Source: an uncultured Parabacteroides sp. (GTDB lineage Bacteria > Bacteroidota > Bacteroidia > Bacteroidales > Tannerellaceae). Taken from it: a DNA stretch of 35,432 nucleotides. Where the stretch lies: contig CASFXH010000034.1 in assembly GCA_949298575.1 (NCBI GenBank), positions 1 through 35,432 of the forward strand, read 5' to 3'. Made by a program: the position numbers and the translations under genes. Positions 7,632-15,418 of this stretch are shown here, in pieces. The notes beneath the pieces were generated by a model, which had not been told where the DNA came from, made no database searches, and saw only the letters and a list, made by a program, of their open reading frames with translations. Every line of letters starts with the position of its first letter. The first letter of the stretch is position 1.

Positions 7632-9490
7632 TCGCTTAACTCGAGCCAGCGGGTCGATTTCGTGTCGATCAGCTCGATCACCTCGGCTATGCGCCGCGAT
7701 TTTGACAAAAGCTCCTCGTTGCCGAGGGTGCCGCCGCTGAGGGCTTCCTCCAGGGCCGTCTTCTCCGCCTCGAGCGCCTCGATCTCGCCCTCAAGCGCCT
7801 CGTATTCCTTGCGCTCCTTGTAGGTCAGGCGGCGCTTCTCCTCGCGGGCGGGGCGGGGGCGGCGCTCCTCGCGGGTGGGCTTGGGAGAATCTTGCGCCAT
7901 GAGGGCCTTGGCCTCTCGCCACTCGCGGTACTGGGTGTAGTTGCCGGGGAAGTCTTGAATCTCGGCGTCGCCGTGGAAGACCAGGAGGTGGTCGACGACC
8001 TTGTCCATAAAGTAACGGTCGTGCGACACCACGATCAGGCAGCCCTTGAACGTCCGGAGGTATTCCTCGAGCACGTTCAGGGTGACGATGTCGAGATCGT
8101 TCGTCGGCTCGTCGAGGACAAGGAAGTTCGGGCTCCGCATCAGCACCGTGCAGAGGTAAAGCCGACGCTTCTCCCCGCCGCTCAGCTTGCGGACGTAATT
8201 ATATTGCTTGTCGGGCGTGAAGAGGAAATAGTTCAGGAACTGCGAGACGCCGATCTTCTCCCCATCAAGCTCGACGTACTCGGCTATGTCGCGCGCCACG
8301 TCTATCACCTTCATCCGCTCGTCGAACGCTAGCCCCTCTTGGCTGTAGTAGCCGAAGCGGACCGTCTCGCCCACCTCGAAGCGTCCGCTGTCGGGCGCCA
8401 CGTCGCCGATGAGCATCTTGATAAAGGTCGACTTCCCCGTCCCGTTGTTGCCGATGATGCCCATCTTCTCGTAGCGGGCGAAGGTGTAGTTGAAGTCGTC
8501 CGTGACGCGCAGGTCGCCGAAGCGCTTCGTGACGTGCCGCGCCTCGAAGATCTTGTTGCCTATGTAAGAAGCCCCTCCCCGCAGGCGCACGTTGGCCTCC
8601 TCGCGCCGCTGCCGGGCCTTCTCCTCGAGGGCGTGGAAGGCGTCTACGCGATACTTGGCCTTCGTCCCCCGCGCCTGGGGCTGGCGGCGCATCCAGTCTA
8701 GCTCCGTGCGCAGGAGGTTGCGGGCGCGGTCGACCTCGGCGTTACGCGCGGCGAGGCGCTCACTTCGCTTTTCGAGGTAATGGCTGTAGTTGCCGCGGTA
8801 GGCGTAAAGCGTCCGGTCGTCGAGCTCGAGGATAGACGAGCAGACGCGGTCGAGGAAATAGCGGTCGTGCGTCACCATCAGGAGCGTCACGTGGCTTTTG
8901 CTCAAATAGTCCTCGAGCCATTCGACCATCGGGAGGTCCAAGTGGTTCGTAGGCTCGTCGAGGATGAGGAAGTCGGGGTCAAGGATGAGCGTGTTGGCCA
9001 GGGCGACGCGCTTGAGCTGCCCGCCGGAGAGCTCGCCGACGCGTTGGTCGAAGCGTTGGATGTTGAGCTTCCCGAGGATCCGCTTCGCCCGCTGCTCATA
9101 GTCCCAAGCCTTCAGGCGATCCATGCGCTCCATGAGTGGACTGAGCTCGTCGGTCGCGTCGAGGGCGAGGGCGCGCTCGTAGGCGGCGATGGTCCGCACG
9201 GTCTCGCTGTCGGAGTGGAAACAGGCCTCGAGCACGGTGAGGTGGCTCGGGAACGTGGGCGCTTGCTCCAGGTAGCCCACGCGGATGTCGCGCCGGAAGG
9301 TGATCTCGCCCTCGTCGCGGGGTTCCGTGCCGGCCAGGACGCTCAGGAGGGTGCTCTTCCCCGCCCCGTTGCGGGCGATGAGGCCAACCTTGTCGCCTTG
9401 GTTCACCCCGAAGGTGAGGCCCTCGAAGAGCGTCAGGTCGCCAAAGCTCTTGCTGAGGTTTTCGACTTGAAGGAAACTATTCGTGCTCAT
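7622..9490 (-). CDS. uup: ABC-F family ATPase, Uup-like
   Basis: 622 residues with two nucleotide-binding domains and no membrane segments, so a soluble ABC-F protein acting at the ribosome. NBD1 has ARNGAGKST (about 41-49; the usual first Gly is Ala), the signature LSGGQ (about 155) and LILDEPTNHLD (about 176). NBD2 has GNNGTGKST (about 347), LSGGEKRR and LVLDEPTNDLD (about 460). The 'TNDLD' form in NBD2 and a charged coiled-coil tail (residues about 545-620) fit Uup rather than EttA. Uup relatives have been linked to ribosome assembly or rescue and to DNA transposon excision. The gene overlaps the HU-like gene by 14 bp and the MFS gene by up to 10 bp, so all three are tightly coupled. Confidence 0.9.
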   Translation of the reverse strand: MSTNSFLQVENLSKSFGDLTLFEGLTFGVNQGDKVGLIARNGAGKSTLLSVLAGTEPRDEGEITFRRDIRVGYLEQAPTFPSHLTVLEACFHSDSETVRTIAAYERALALDATDELSPLMERMDRLKAWDYEQRAKRILGKLNIQRFDQRVGELSGGQLKRVALANTLILDPDFLILDEPTNHLDLPMVEWLEDYLSKSHVTLLMVTHDRYFLDRVCSSILELDDRTLYAYRGNYSHYLEKRSERLAARNAEVDRARNLLRTELDWMRRQPQARGTKAKYRVDAFHALEEKARQRREEANVRLRGGASYIGNKIFEARHVTKRFGDLRVTDDFNYTFARYEKMGIIGNNGTGKSTFIKMLIGDVAPDSGRFEVGETVRFGYYSQEGLAFDERMKVIDVARDIAEYVELDGEKIGVSQFLNYFLFTPDKQYNYVRKLSGGEKRRLYLCTVLMRSPNFLVLDEPTNDLDIVTLNVLEEYLRTFKGCLIVVSHDRYFMDKVVDHLLVFHGDAEIQDFPGNYTQYREWREAKALMAQDSPKPTREERRPRPAREEKRRLTYKERKEYEALEGEIEALEAEKTALEEALSGGTLGNEELLSKSRRIAEVIELIDTKSTRWLELSEWA

Positions 9491-10253
9491 ATCTTTCTAT
9501 TTCTTTAGCGTAAGTCAATACTTGGGGGAAGGTGTACTCGCGGGCCTTCTTGAGCGGGTTGGGATTGGTGGTGCATTGGCTGACGGCGCGCAACAGGTAG
9601 TCTCCCTCGGGCAGCGAGGTGGGCATGGTGAACATGGCCTCCGTGCGGGTATTCGTCGCCAGCTTTTCGGGCGGGATATGCGCGATGCTTTCGCCTGTCT
9701 CCGCGTCGATCAGGTAGAACCCCCTTTCCGGCAGGTCGCCGTTCATCAGCAGCATTGTGCCTTGGACGATCACGGCGCCTCCGGGGGTGAGCCACTCATC
9801 AATGGTGCCGCTGGAGATGTCGTGGACGTGATCGACGCGCAACTTGCGGTAGGTATCCATCCCTACATTCTCCAAGAGCGGGTTGGCCAACGCCTCACGC
9901 ATCTCGTCGCTCATGCTGTATCGCACCACGCCTTGGTTCATCGCCCGCACCTTCTCGTTGTAGCGCTGGTCGAATTGCCAGAGCCCCGTTACGCCCGGTG
10001 TCAGCCGACCGATCGGCAAGTTGACTGTCGCTCCTTCAATGAGGCACTCCTTGATCTCGCTCATGATCATCGCCGCGGCGTGGCGGAGGTTGTCGGCGCT
10101 GAGTGCCGATCCCCTCCGGGCGGCGCGGTCGATCACGTCGTCCAAATCATAACTCTTGAAATGAACTAATCTGGGCGCCCAATCGTTGCCACCGTGTATC
10201 TTGTAGTTTGACCGTTGCAATCGGACCTTCCACTTCGGTTTATTCTCGCTCAT
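9477..10253 (-). CDS. HU-like DNA-binding protein with C-terminal DUF4469/Ig-like domain
   Basis: 258 residues that resemble the Bacteroidetes HU/IHF-like family typified by Bvu_2165. Residues 1-125 form the HU-like part, with a nucleoid-protein helical core (DDVIDRAARRGSALSADNLR, AAAMIMSEIKECLIEGATVN) and a strand segment (LPIGRLTPGVTGLW). Residues about 140-250 are a beta-sandwich-like domain (GGAVIVQGTMLLMNG, LPEGDYLLRAVSQCTT) that fits DUF4469. It probably binds DNA or shapes the nucleoid. It opens the operon with the Uup-like ATPase and MFS transporter. Its promoter region carries an exact TAnnTTTG -7 box directly against an array of six 22-bp-phased palindromes, which suggests tight control, perhaps autoregulation. 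Confidence 0.8.
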   Translation of the reverse strand: MSENKPKWKVRLQRSNYKIHGGNDWAPRLVHFKSYDLDDVIDRAARRGSALSADNLRHAAAMIMSEIKECLIEGATVNLPIGRLTPGVTGLWQFDQRYNEKVRAMNQGVVRYSMSDEMREALANPLLENVGMDTYRKLRVDHVHDISSGTIDEWLTPGGAVIVQGTMLLMNGDLPERGFYLIDAETGESIAHIPPEKLATNTRTEAMFTMPTSLPEGDYLLRAVSQCTTNPNPLKKAREYTFPQVLTYAKEIERYEHE

Positions 10254-10307
10254 ACGTTCGTTCTTTTAAAGCCCAACACCCTGATTGGATTGGGCCGTTT
10301 ATGCTGG

Positions 10308-10315
10308 CAAAGATA
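10308..10315 (-). promoter_or_regulatory. -7 box (TATCTTTG) for the HU-like operon
   Basis: An exact match to the Bacteroidota -7 consensus TAnnTTTG on the minus strand, about 55 bp upstream of the HU-like start. There is no clear -33 TTTG; that position is occupied by the first palindrome of the neighbouring array, so the promoter may need or be blocked by a bound protein. Confidence 0.6.
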
Positions 10316-10320
10316 CGAAA

Positions 10321-10446
10321 ATATCTTTATAAAGATATTAAATTATCCTTATAAGGATATTTTTTTATCCTTATAAAGATATTAAATTATCCTTATAAGG
10401 ATATTTTTTTATCCTTATAAAGATATTAAATTATCCTTATAAGGAT
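10321..10446. repeat. Six AT-rich palindromes spaced exactly 22 bp
   Basis: Dyads centred at about 10329, 10351, 10373, 10395, 10417 and 10439 are separated by exactly 22 bp. The first is ATATCTTTATAAAGATAT (perfect). The second, fourth and sixth contain perfect ATCCTTATAAGGAT; the third and fifth have ATCCTTATAAAGAT with one asymmetric position. Spacers alternate between TAAAT-like and T-run types, giving a 44-bp higher-order period. The array occupies most of the gap between the AspT stop and the HU-like promoter. Confidence 0.93.
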
Positions 10447-10477
10447 ATAGAACCCGCGCCGAGGCATATCCCCTGCC

Positions 10478-12163
10478 CTACAGGAAGCATAGGACGAGGA
10501 TCTGCGCGGCGAGGACGCGGAGGAACATCGTGAGGGGATAGACGGTGGCGTAGCCCACGGCGGGCGCGTCGCACGAGGTTTGCTCGCTCGAGAAGGCCAG
10601 GGCTGGCGGGTTGGTCGTGGCGCCCGAGAGGACGCCGATGAGCGTGTAATAGTTCAGCTTCAACCACAATCGCCCCACGACGCCCATCACGAGCAAGGGG
10701 ACGAGCGTGATCAACGCCCCGTAGCCGATCCAGACGTAGCCTCGCTGGCCGACGATCGTTTCCATGAAGCCCTCGCCCGCACCCAGCCCCACGCACGCGA
10801 GGAAGAGGGCGATGCCGATCTCGCGGATCATCAGGTTGGCGCTCATTGTCGTATAGGTGATGAGCTTGTAGGTCGGGCCGAAGCGGCTGATGAGGATGGA
10901 GACGATGAGGGGCCCGCCCGCGAGGCCGAGCTTGACGGGCTGCGGGATGCCCGGGAAGGCGAAGGGGATGCTGCCGAGGACGCAGCCCAGGGCGATCCCG
11001 AAGAAGATGGGCAGGAGGTTCGGATGGTTGAGGCGCTTCATGGAGTTGCCCAGGACTCGCTCGACGTGCGAGACGGCCAATTCGCTTCCGACGATCGTCA
11101 CCCGGTCGCCCATCTGGATGCGCAGCTGGGGCGAGGCGACGAGGTCGACGCCGGCGCGGTTGACGCGCGTGACGGTGGCGCCGAGGTTCGAGCGAATGCG
11201 GAGCTGGGCCAAGGTCTTGCCGTTGAGGCCGGGCTTGGTGATGAGGATGCGGCGCGAGATGAGTTGGGCGTCGTCTTCCTCCCAGCTCATGTCGACCTCG
11301 CGCCCGAAGAAGACCTTGATGGCCTCGATGTCAGCCGGGCTGGAGATGACGAGGACACGGTCGTTCAGATGCAGCTCGGTGTCGGGTCCGGCCAGCTCGC
11401 CGTGCCTGCCGTCCTCGCCGGCGATGCGTGAGATCACGAAGCGGCGGTTGATGAGGGGGAGGATGTCGCGGATACGCTTGCCGTCGACGGCCTCGTTGTG
11501 GATCTCGATCGTCACGGGGCGTACGGTGAGCTCCTGCTGGTGGCCGTTGCCGTTCTCGGCCTCGCGTTCCTCCCGCTTGAGGTCGACGCGGAAGATGTAG
11601 CGCAAGCCCAAGAGCGTGAGGATGCAGCCGACGACGCCGAGGGGGTAGGCGACGGCGTAGCCGAGGGCGATCTCGGGGGCGTCGGCGCCGGTGACGTCGC
11701 TCACGGCCTGCTGGGCGGCGCCGAGGCCGGGGGTGTTGGTGACGGCTCCGGACATGATGCCGACCATCGTCGTGATGGGGATGCCCGTCGTGAAGTGGAG
11801 GACGATCGTCGTCACCACGCTCAGGAGGACGGTTCCCGAAGCCAGGATATTCAGGTTCAAGCCCCCCTCTTTAAAAGCCGAGAAGAAGCCCGGTCCGACC
11901 TGCAAGCCAATGGAGTAGACGAAGAGGATGAGCCCGAATTCCTTGAGGAAATGCAGGAGGTTCTCGTCGATGTTGAGATGGAAATGCCCGAAGAAAATGC
12001 CTACGAAGAGGATCCACGTCACGCCGAGCGAGACGCCATAGACCCTGATCTTGCCCAAGACGATGCCGATCGAGATGACCAGCGCGAGGATCAGTACCGA
12101 ATGCGCCACCCCACCGCTCCAGAGGTTGGGATAGCCTGCCATGAGATCGCTTATAAACTCCAT
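10478..12163 (-). CDS. AspT/YidE-type putative transporter with two RCK C domains
   Basis: A 561-residue inner-membrane protein of the aspartate:alanine exchanger family. Two membrane halves (about residues 15-190 and 385-561) carry the duplicated motifs GLQVGPGFF / GLGAGEGFM and GAVTNTPGLGAAQQ / GATTNPPALAFSSEQT. Between them lie two cytosolic TrkA-C (RCK_C) domains (about 205-290 and 295-375), which in this family are ligand-sensing modules. The length matches the usual 550-560. The substrate is unknown; AspT itself exchanges aspartate for alanine, but YidE/YbjL-type relatives are uncharacterised. It appears to be transcribed alone: a 153-bp gap separates it from dinB and a 224-bp gap with the palindrome array follows it. 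No strong terminator is visible. Confidence 0.9.
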   Translation of the reverse strand: MEFISDLMAGYPNLWSGGVAHSVLILALVISIGIVLGKIRVYGVSLGVTWILFVGIFFGHFHLNIDENLLHFLKEFGLILFVYSIGLQVGPGFFSAFKEGGLNLNILASGTVLLSVVTTIVLHFTTGIPITTMVGIMSGAVTNTPGLGAAQQAVSDVTGADAPEIALGYAVAYPLGVVGCILTLLGLRYIFRVDLKREEREAENGNGHQQELTVRPVTIEIHNEAVDGKRIRDILPLINRRFVISRIAGEDGRHGELAGPDTELHLNDRVLVISSPADIEAIKVFFGREVDMSWEEDDAQLISRRILITKPGLNGKTLAQLRIRSNLGATVTRVNRAGVDLVASPQLRIQMGDRVTIVGSELAVSHVERVLGNSMKRLNHPNLLPIFFGIALGCVLGSIPFAFPGIPQPVKLGLAGGPLIVSILISRFGPTYKLITYTTMSANLMIREIGIALFLACVGLGAGEGFMETIVGQRGYVWIGYGALITLVPLLVMGVVGRLWLKLNYYTLIGVLSGATTNPPALAFSSEQTSCDAPAVGYATVYPLTMFLRVLAAQILVLCFL

Positions 12164-12283
12164 ACCAATGCTTTTATGTTCATGTCAATAATCATCATCA
12201 CTAGCTACGTTGGTGGCTTTTCGGCGTCGTAGTATCGTTCAAGCGTTCCAAAGCGACCGCGAAAGTAATGATTTCGGGGAAAA

Positions 12284-12304
12284 GAAAAAACGCGTCGGCA
12301 CGCC
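12284..12304 (-). terminator. Weak candidate terminator downstream of dinB
   Basis: On the minus strand GCGT-GCCG-ACGC forms a 4-bp stem with a 4-nt loop. One base later come six T, then a T-rich stretch. It lies 13 bp past the dinB stop. The position is right but the stem is short. Confidence 0.4.
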
Positions 12305-12316
12305 TTTCCCCTCGCC

Positions 12317-13408
12317 TTAGCGAAAAGGCAGCTCCAGCTGGATCCACTTCCCGGCGTCGCTCTCGCGGGGGTTGGAGACGGCGAGGCCGATCAGGCGGAT
12401 CGGATGGTTCGAGTAGTCGATCTCGTTCATCAGGCGCTTGGCGATGGGGAGGATCACGGCGAGGTTGGTCAGCTCGTCGGGGACGGTCACGCTACGGGTG
12501 CGGACCGTGAAGTCGCCGAACTTGATCTTCAGCGTCAGCGTATTGCCCCGGAAGCCGGCGCGCGAGAGGCGTCCCACGAGCTCGTTGGCCACGTGGTAGA
12601 GCTCGATCACGACCGAGGCGCGGGCGGTGATGTCCCTTTCCAGCGTCCGTTCGCATCCGACCGACTTCCGGACGCGCTCGGCGACGACGGGCCTCGGGTC
12701 GACGCCGCGGGCGAAGTCGTAGTAGAGCTGCCCCGCCTTGCCGAACACGCGGGTCAGGCCCTGGAGGGAATATTCGCGAAGCGTGCGGCCGTCGTGGATG
12801 CCCATACGGTGCATCCGCTCGGCGGTGACGGGCCCTACGCCCCAGAAGGCCTCGATCGGGAGGCGGTCGATGAACGCCAGGGCCTGGTCGGGATGGATGG
12901 TGCAGAGGCCGTCGGGCTTGCGGTAGTCGGAGGCCACCTTGGCCAGGAACTTGTTGTAGGAGACGCCCGCCGAGGCGACGAGGTGGAGCTCTTCCTTCAC
13001 GCGGCGCTTGATCTCCTTGGCGATGTCGACGGCCAGCTCGATGCCGGGCTTGTTCTCCGTCACGTCGAGGAAGGCCTCGTCGAGGGAGAGGGGCTCGACC
13101 AGGTCGGTGTAGTCGTGGAAGATCGCGTGGATCTGCCGCGAGACGTCCTTGTAGACTTCCATCCGCCCCGGCACGAAGATCAGCTCCGGGCAGAGCTTCC
13201 GAGCCCTGAGCGACGACATGGCCGAGCGCACGCCGAAGCGCCGGGCCTCGTAGCTGGCGGCCGCCACGACTCCCCGTTGCTCCTCGTGCCCGACGGCGAT
13301 CGGCTTGCCGCGGTATTCCGGATGGTCGCGCTGCTCCACGGAGGCGTAGAAGGCATCCATGTCAATGTGAATGATCTTCCGCCGTGAGATAGCTTCTTGT
13401 TCGCTCAT
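12317..13408 (-). CDS. dinB: DNA polymerase IV (Y-family translesion polymerase)
   Basis: 363 residues, the usual length for DinB. It performs error-prone synthesis past DNA lesions. The palm motif IHIDMDAFYASVEQ is at residues 13-26 with the first catalytic Asp, and SLDEAFLD near residue 103 gives the second Asp-Glu pair. A helix-hairpin-helix (FWGVGPVTAERM, about 188) and a little-finger domain (residues about 240-345) follow. The C-terminus WIQLELPFR resembles a beta-clamp-binding QLxLF-type motif. Its start lies 47 bp inside the upstream MATE gene, so it is co-expressed with that exporter. No SOS-box-like dyad is visible next to it, as expected for an internal operon position. Confidence 0.95.
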   Translation of the reverse strand: MSEQEAISRRKIIHIDMDAFYASVEQRDHPEYRGKPIAVGHEEQRGVVAAASYEARRFGVRSAMSSLRARKLCPELIFVPGRMEVYKDVSRQIHAIFHDYTDLVEPLSLDEAFLDVTENKPGIELAVDIAKEIKRRVKEELHLVASAGVSYNKFLAKVASDYRKPDGLCTIHPDQALAFIDRLPIEAFWGVGPVTAERMHRMGIHDGRTLREYSLQGLTRVFGKAGQLYYDFARGVDPRPVVAERVRKSVGCERTLERDITARASVVIELYHVANELVGRLSRAGFRGNTLTLKIKFGDFTVRTRSVTVPDELTNLAVILPIAKRLMNEIDYSNHPIRLIGLAVSNPRESDAGKWIQLELPFR

Positions 13409-14732
13409 GAAAACGCCTCCATAATAAGAGTCCCAACGTCGTCAGGCTTACCGGGAACCCGGCCCAGACGCCCAGTGCCCCCCACTCCAGCACGAACCCG
13501 CAGACGTAGCCGATCGGCAAGGCCAGCCCGAAGTGGCAGCAGAAAGCGACCCACGCCATCCAACGCACGTCGGCCATTCCCCGCAAGGCGTTCGCGAACA
13601 AGACCTGCAAGCCATCACCCGCCTGGTACAGGATCACCGGCAAGGCCAGGAGAGCCACCAGCCGGGCGATCTCCTCGTCGGCCGTGAACAGGTAGCCCAG
13701 CCTCCCGCGGAAAAGGAAGATAAACAGCATCACGCACAGGGCGACGCCCCAGATCAGGCGCAACCCGGCGTAGGAGGCTTGGCGCACGCTCCGCCAATCC
13801 CCCATGCGCTTGAAGCCGCTTACCCGGATCGCCACCGCCGCCCCGATGCCGTAATACACCATAAAGCCCAAGGTCGTGACCACGCCCGCGATCTGGTGCG
13901 CCGCCAGGGCCGCGCTCCCGATCCACCCCATCATGATCACGCTCAGGTTGAAGGAGGCGGTCTCCACTCCCATCTGGAAGCCCACCGGCAGGCCGAGACG
14001 CAGCAACCGCCCGCAATCCTCCCGCCGGACACGCCCCCGCAGATACCCTTCTCGATAACGCGCGTACCGCCGCCCCTTCCCCATCAAGCAGACAAAAGCC
14101 AGGCACATCACGACCCGGCTGAGGAGCGTCGACACCCCCGCGCCAGCCAGCCCCCACTCGGGAAAGCCGCAGTGCCCATAAATCAGCAGGTAGTTGCCAA
14201 TGATGTTCAAGACATTGGCGGCCAGCATGACGCACATCGGCGCCACGGTATCCGTCGTCGCGTCGCAGAACTGCTTGTACGCGTTGAAAAGCATCACGAA
14301 GGGGATGGACGCCAGTTGTATCAGGTAATAGGGGTAAATGAAGGGAAGGAGTTCCTCCGGCTGGTCGAAGACGCGGAGGTTCGCCAGCAGGAAAGCCATG
14401 ACGCCCATCATCAGGAGGCTCACGAGGAAGTTCACGAGCAGGCTGGCGCGCAACGTCTCCCCTGCCCTCCCGTATTCCTTGCCCACGAAAAGCCCGCCGA
14501 TAACGGGCGTCAAGCCATAGGAGAAGCCCATCCCGAAGATGAAGGCCAAGGCGAAGAAATTGTTGACGAAAGAGGCCGCGGCCAGCTCGACGGCGCTGTG
14601 GTGCCCCACCATGATATTATCGACAAAACCGACGACGATCACGCCGAGCTGGCCCAACATGATCGAGCCGCCCAAGCGCAACGTCTCCCGATAATGCCGC
14701 TTGTAATCCGCCCATCGCATAGCCGTGGGCAT
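13362..14732 (-). CDS. MATE family multidrug/cation antiporter
   Basis: A 456-residue inner-membrane exporter with about twelve transmembrane segments in two similar halves. Family features are the first segment GGSIMLGQLGVIVVGFVDNI with the VDNIMVG motif, GFSYGLTPVIGG, and the second-half block GWIGSAALAAHQIAG. It matches the NorM/DinF-like MATE group, which exports cationic drugs using Na+ or H+ gradients; the substrate here is not deducible. The start is only 2 bp from the cyclophilin stop, and the 3' end overlaps dinB by 47 bp. DinF-type MATE genes are known in DNA-damage contexts, so the link with dinB may be functional. Confidence 0.9.
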   Translation of the reverse strand: MPTAMRWADYKRHYRETLRLGGSIMLGQLGVIVVGFVDNIMVGHHSAVELAAASFVNNFFALAFIFGMGFSYGLTPVIGGLFVGKEYGRAGETLRASLLVNFLVSLLMMGVMAFLLANLRVFDQPEELLPFIYPYYLIQLASIPFVMLFNAYKQFCDATTDTVAPMCVMLAANVLNIIGNYLLIYGHCGFPEWGLAGAGVSTLLSRVVMCLAFVCLMGKGRRYARYREGYLRGRVRREDCGRLLRLGLPVGFQMGVETASFNLSVIMMGWIGSAALAAHQIAGVVTTLGFMVYYGIGAAVAIRVSGFKRMGDWRSVRQASYAGLRLIWGVALCVMLFIFLFRGRLGYLFTADEEIARLVALLALPVILYQAGDGLQVLFANALRGMADVRWMAWVAFCCHFGLALPIGYVCGFVLEWGALGVWAGFPVSLTTLGLLLWRRFHERTRSYLTAEDHSH

Positions 14733-14734
14733 CC

Positions 14735-15394
14735 TTATTCAGAGACGATCCGCATCCGGCGGATCTTGATGTTCTTCAGGGGACGGTCCTTGGCGTTGGT
14801 CTCCTCGAACTGGATCTTGTCCAAGACCTTATCGCCCGAGACGACCTCGCCGAAGACGGTGTAACGCTCGTCCAAGTCGGGGCGTCCGCCCTTCAGCATA
14901 TAGGCTTCCCGTTGCTCGGGCGTGAAGGGGGCGTGCTTGCCTTCCTCCTCCAGCTTGTCCAACTCCATCGAGGTGTAGAACTTGCCGGTGACGATATAGA
15001 ACTGCGTGGGCGAGGAAGCCTTCTCGGGATTCACCTCGTCGCCCGAACGGGCCGCGCACAGGGCCCCGCGCTTGTGGAAGTGGGCGGGGTAAACGATCTC
15101 CGCCGGGATCATGTAGCTGACGGTGTCTTCGCCCAGCGGCTTGTCCATCGGCGCGTCGACCGAGTTCAGGTCGCCCGCCTGCACCATGAATTGCTTGATC
15201 ACGCGGTGGAACAAGACACCCTCATAAACGCCTTCCTTCACGTTCTTGATAAAGTTGTCGCGATGGAGCGGCGTGTCATCGTAGAGGCGGACCTTGATCT
15301 TTCCCTTGTCCGTCTCGATCAACACCAACGTCTCTGCCCCCGCCCCAAGGACAAAGGCGCAGAGCGTCAATAACAGAAATAGTCGTCTCATCAT
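14735..15394 (-). CDS. Exported cyclophilin-type peptidyl-prolyl isomerase
   Basis: 219 residues. It speeds cis-trans isomerisation of prolyl bonds during folding, here outside the cytoplasm. A signal peptide covers residues 1-20 (MMRRLFLLLTLCAFVLGAGA). The cyclophilin fold is shown by the strand ETDKGKIKVRLYDDTPLHRD, the catalytic FHRVIKQFMVQAGD block (Arg at about 64) and SSPTQFYIVTG. The usual 'SANSQFFI' is SSPTQFYI here, and a 45-residue insertion rich in Glu and Lys (LDKLEEEGKHAPFTPEQREA) is typical of Bacteroidetes members. It lies 24 bp after the ABC-F gene and 2 bp before the MATE gene. There is no lipobox, so it is probably soluble in the periplasm. Confidence 0.92.
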   Translation of the reverse strand: MMRRLFLLLTLCAFVLGAGAETLVLIETDKGKIKVRLYDDTPLHRDNFIKNVKEGVYEGVLFHRVIKQFMVQAGDLNSVDAPMDKPLGEDTVSYMIPAEIVYPAHFHKRGALCAARSGDEVNPEKASSPTQFYIVTGKFYTSMELDKLEEEGKHAPFTPEQREAYMLKGGRPDLDERYTVFGEVVSGDKVLDKIQFEETNAKDRPLKNIKIRRMRIVSE

Positions 15395-15418
15395 CTTCTC
15401 TCGTATTTTAGATTAATC

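Noticed and set aside
10321-10446. Possible CRISPR array
   Set aside because: Units are palindromes with near-identical 8-bp gaps rather than repeats with unique spacers, and no cas genes are near. The same holds for the arrays at 5082 and 22001.
13533-14864. 443-codon open frame on the plus strand
   Set aside because: It is antisense to the MATE gene, extremely rich in His, Gln, Arg and Asp, and has no recognisable fold.
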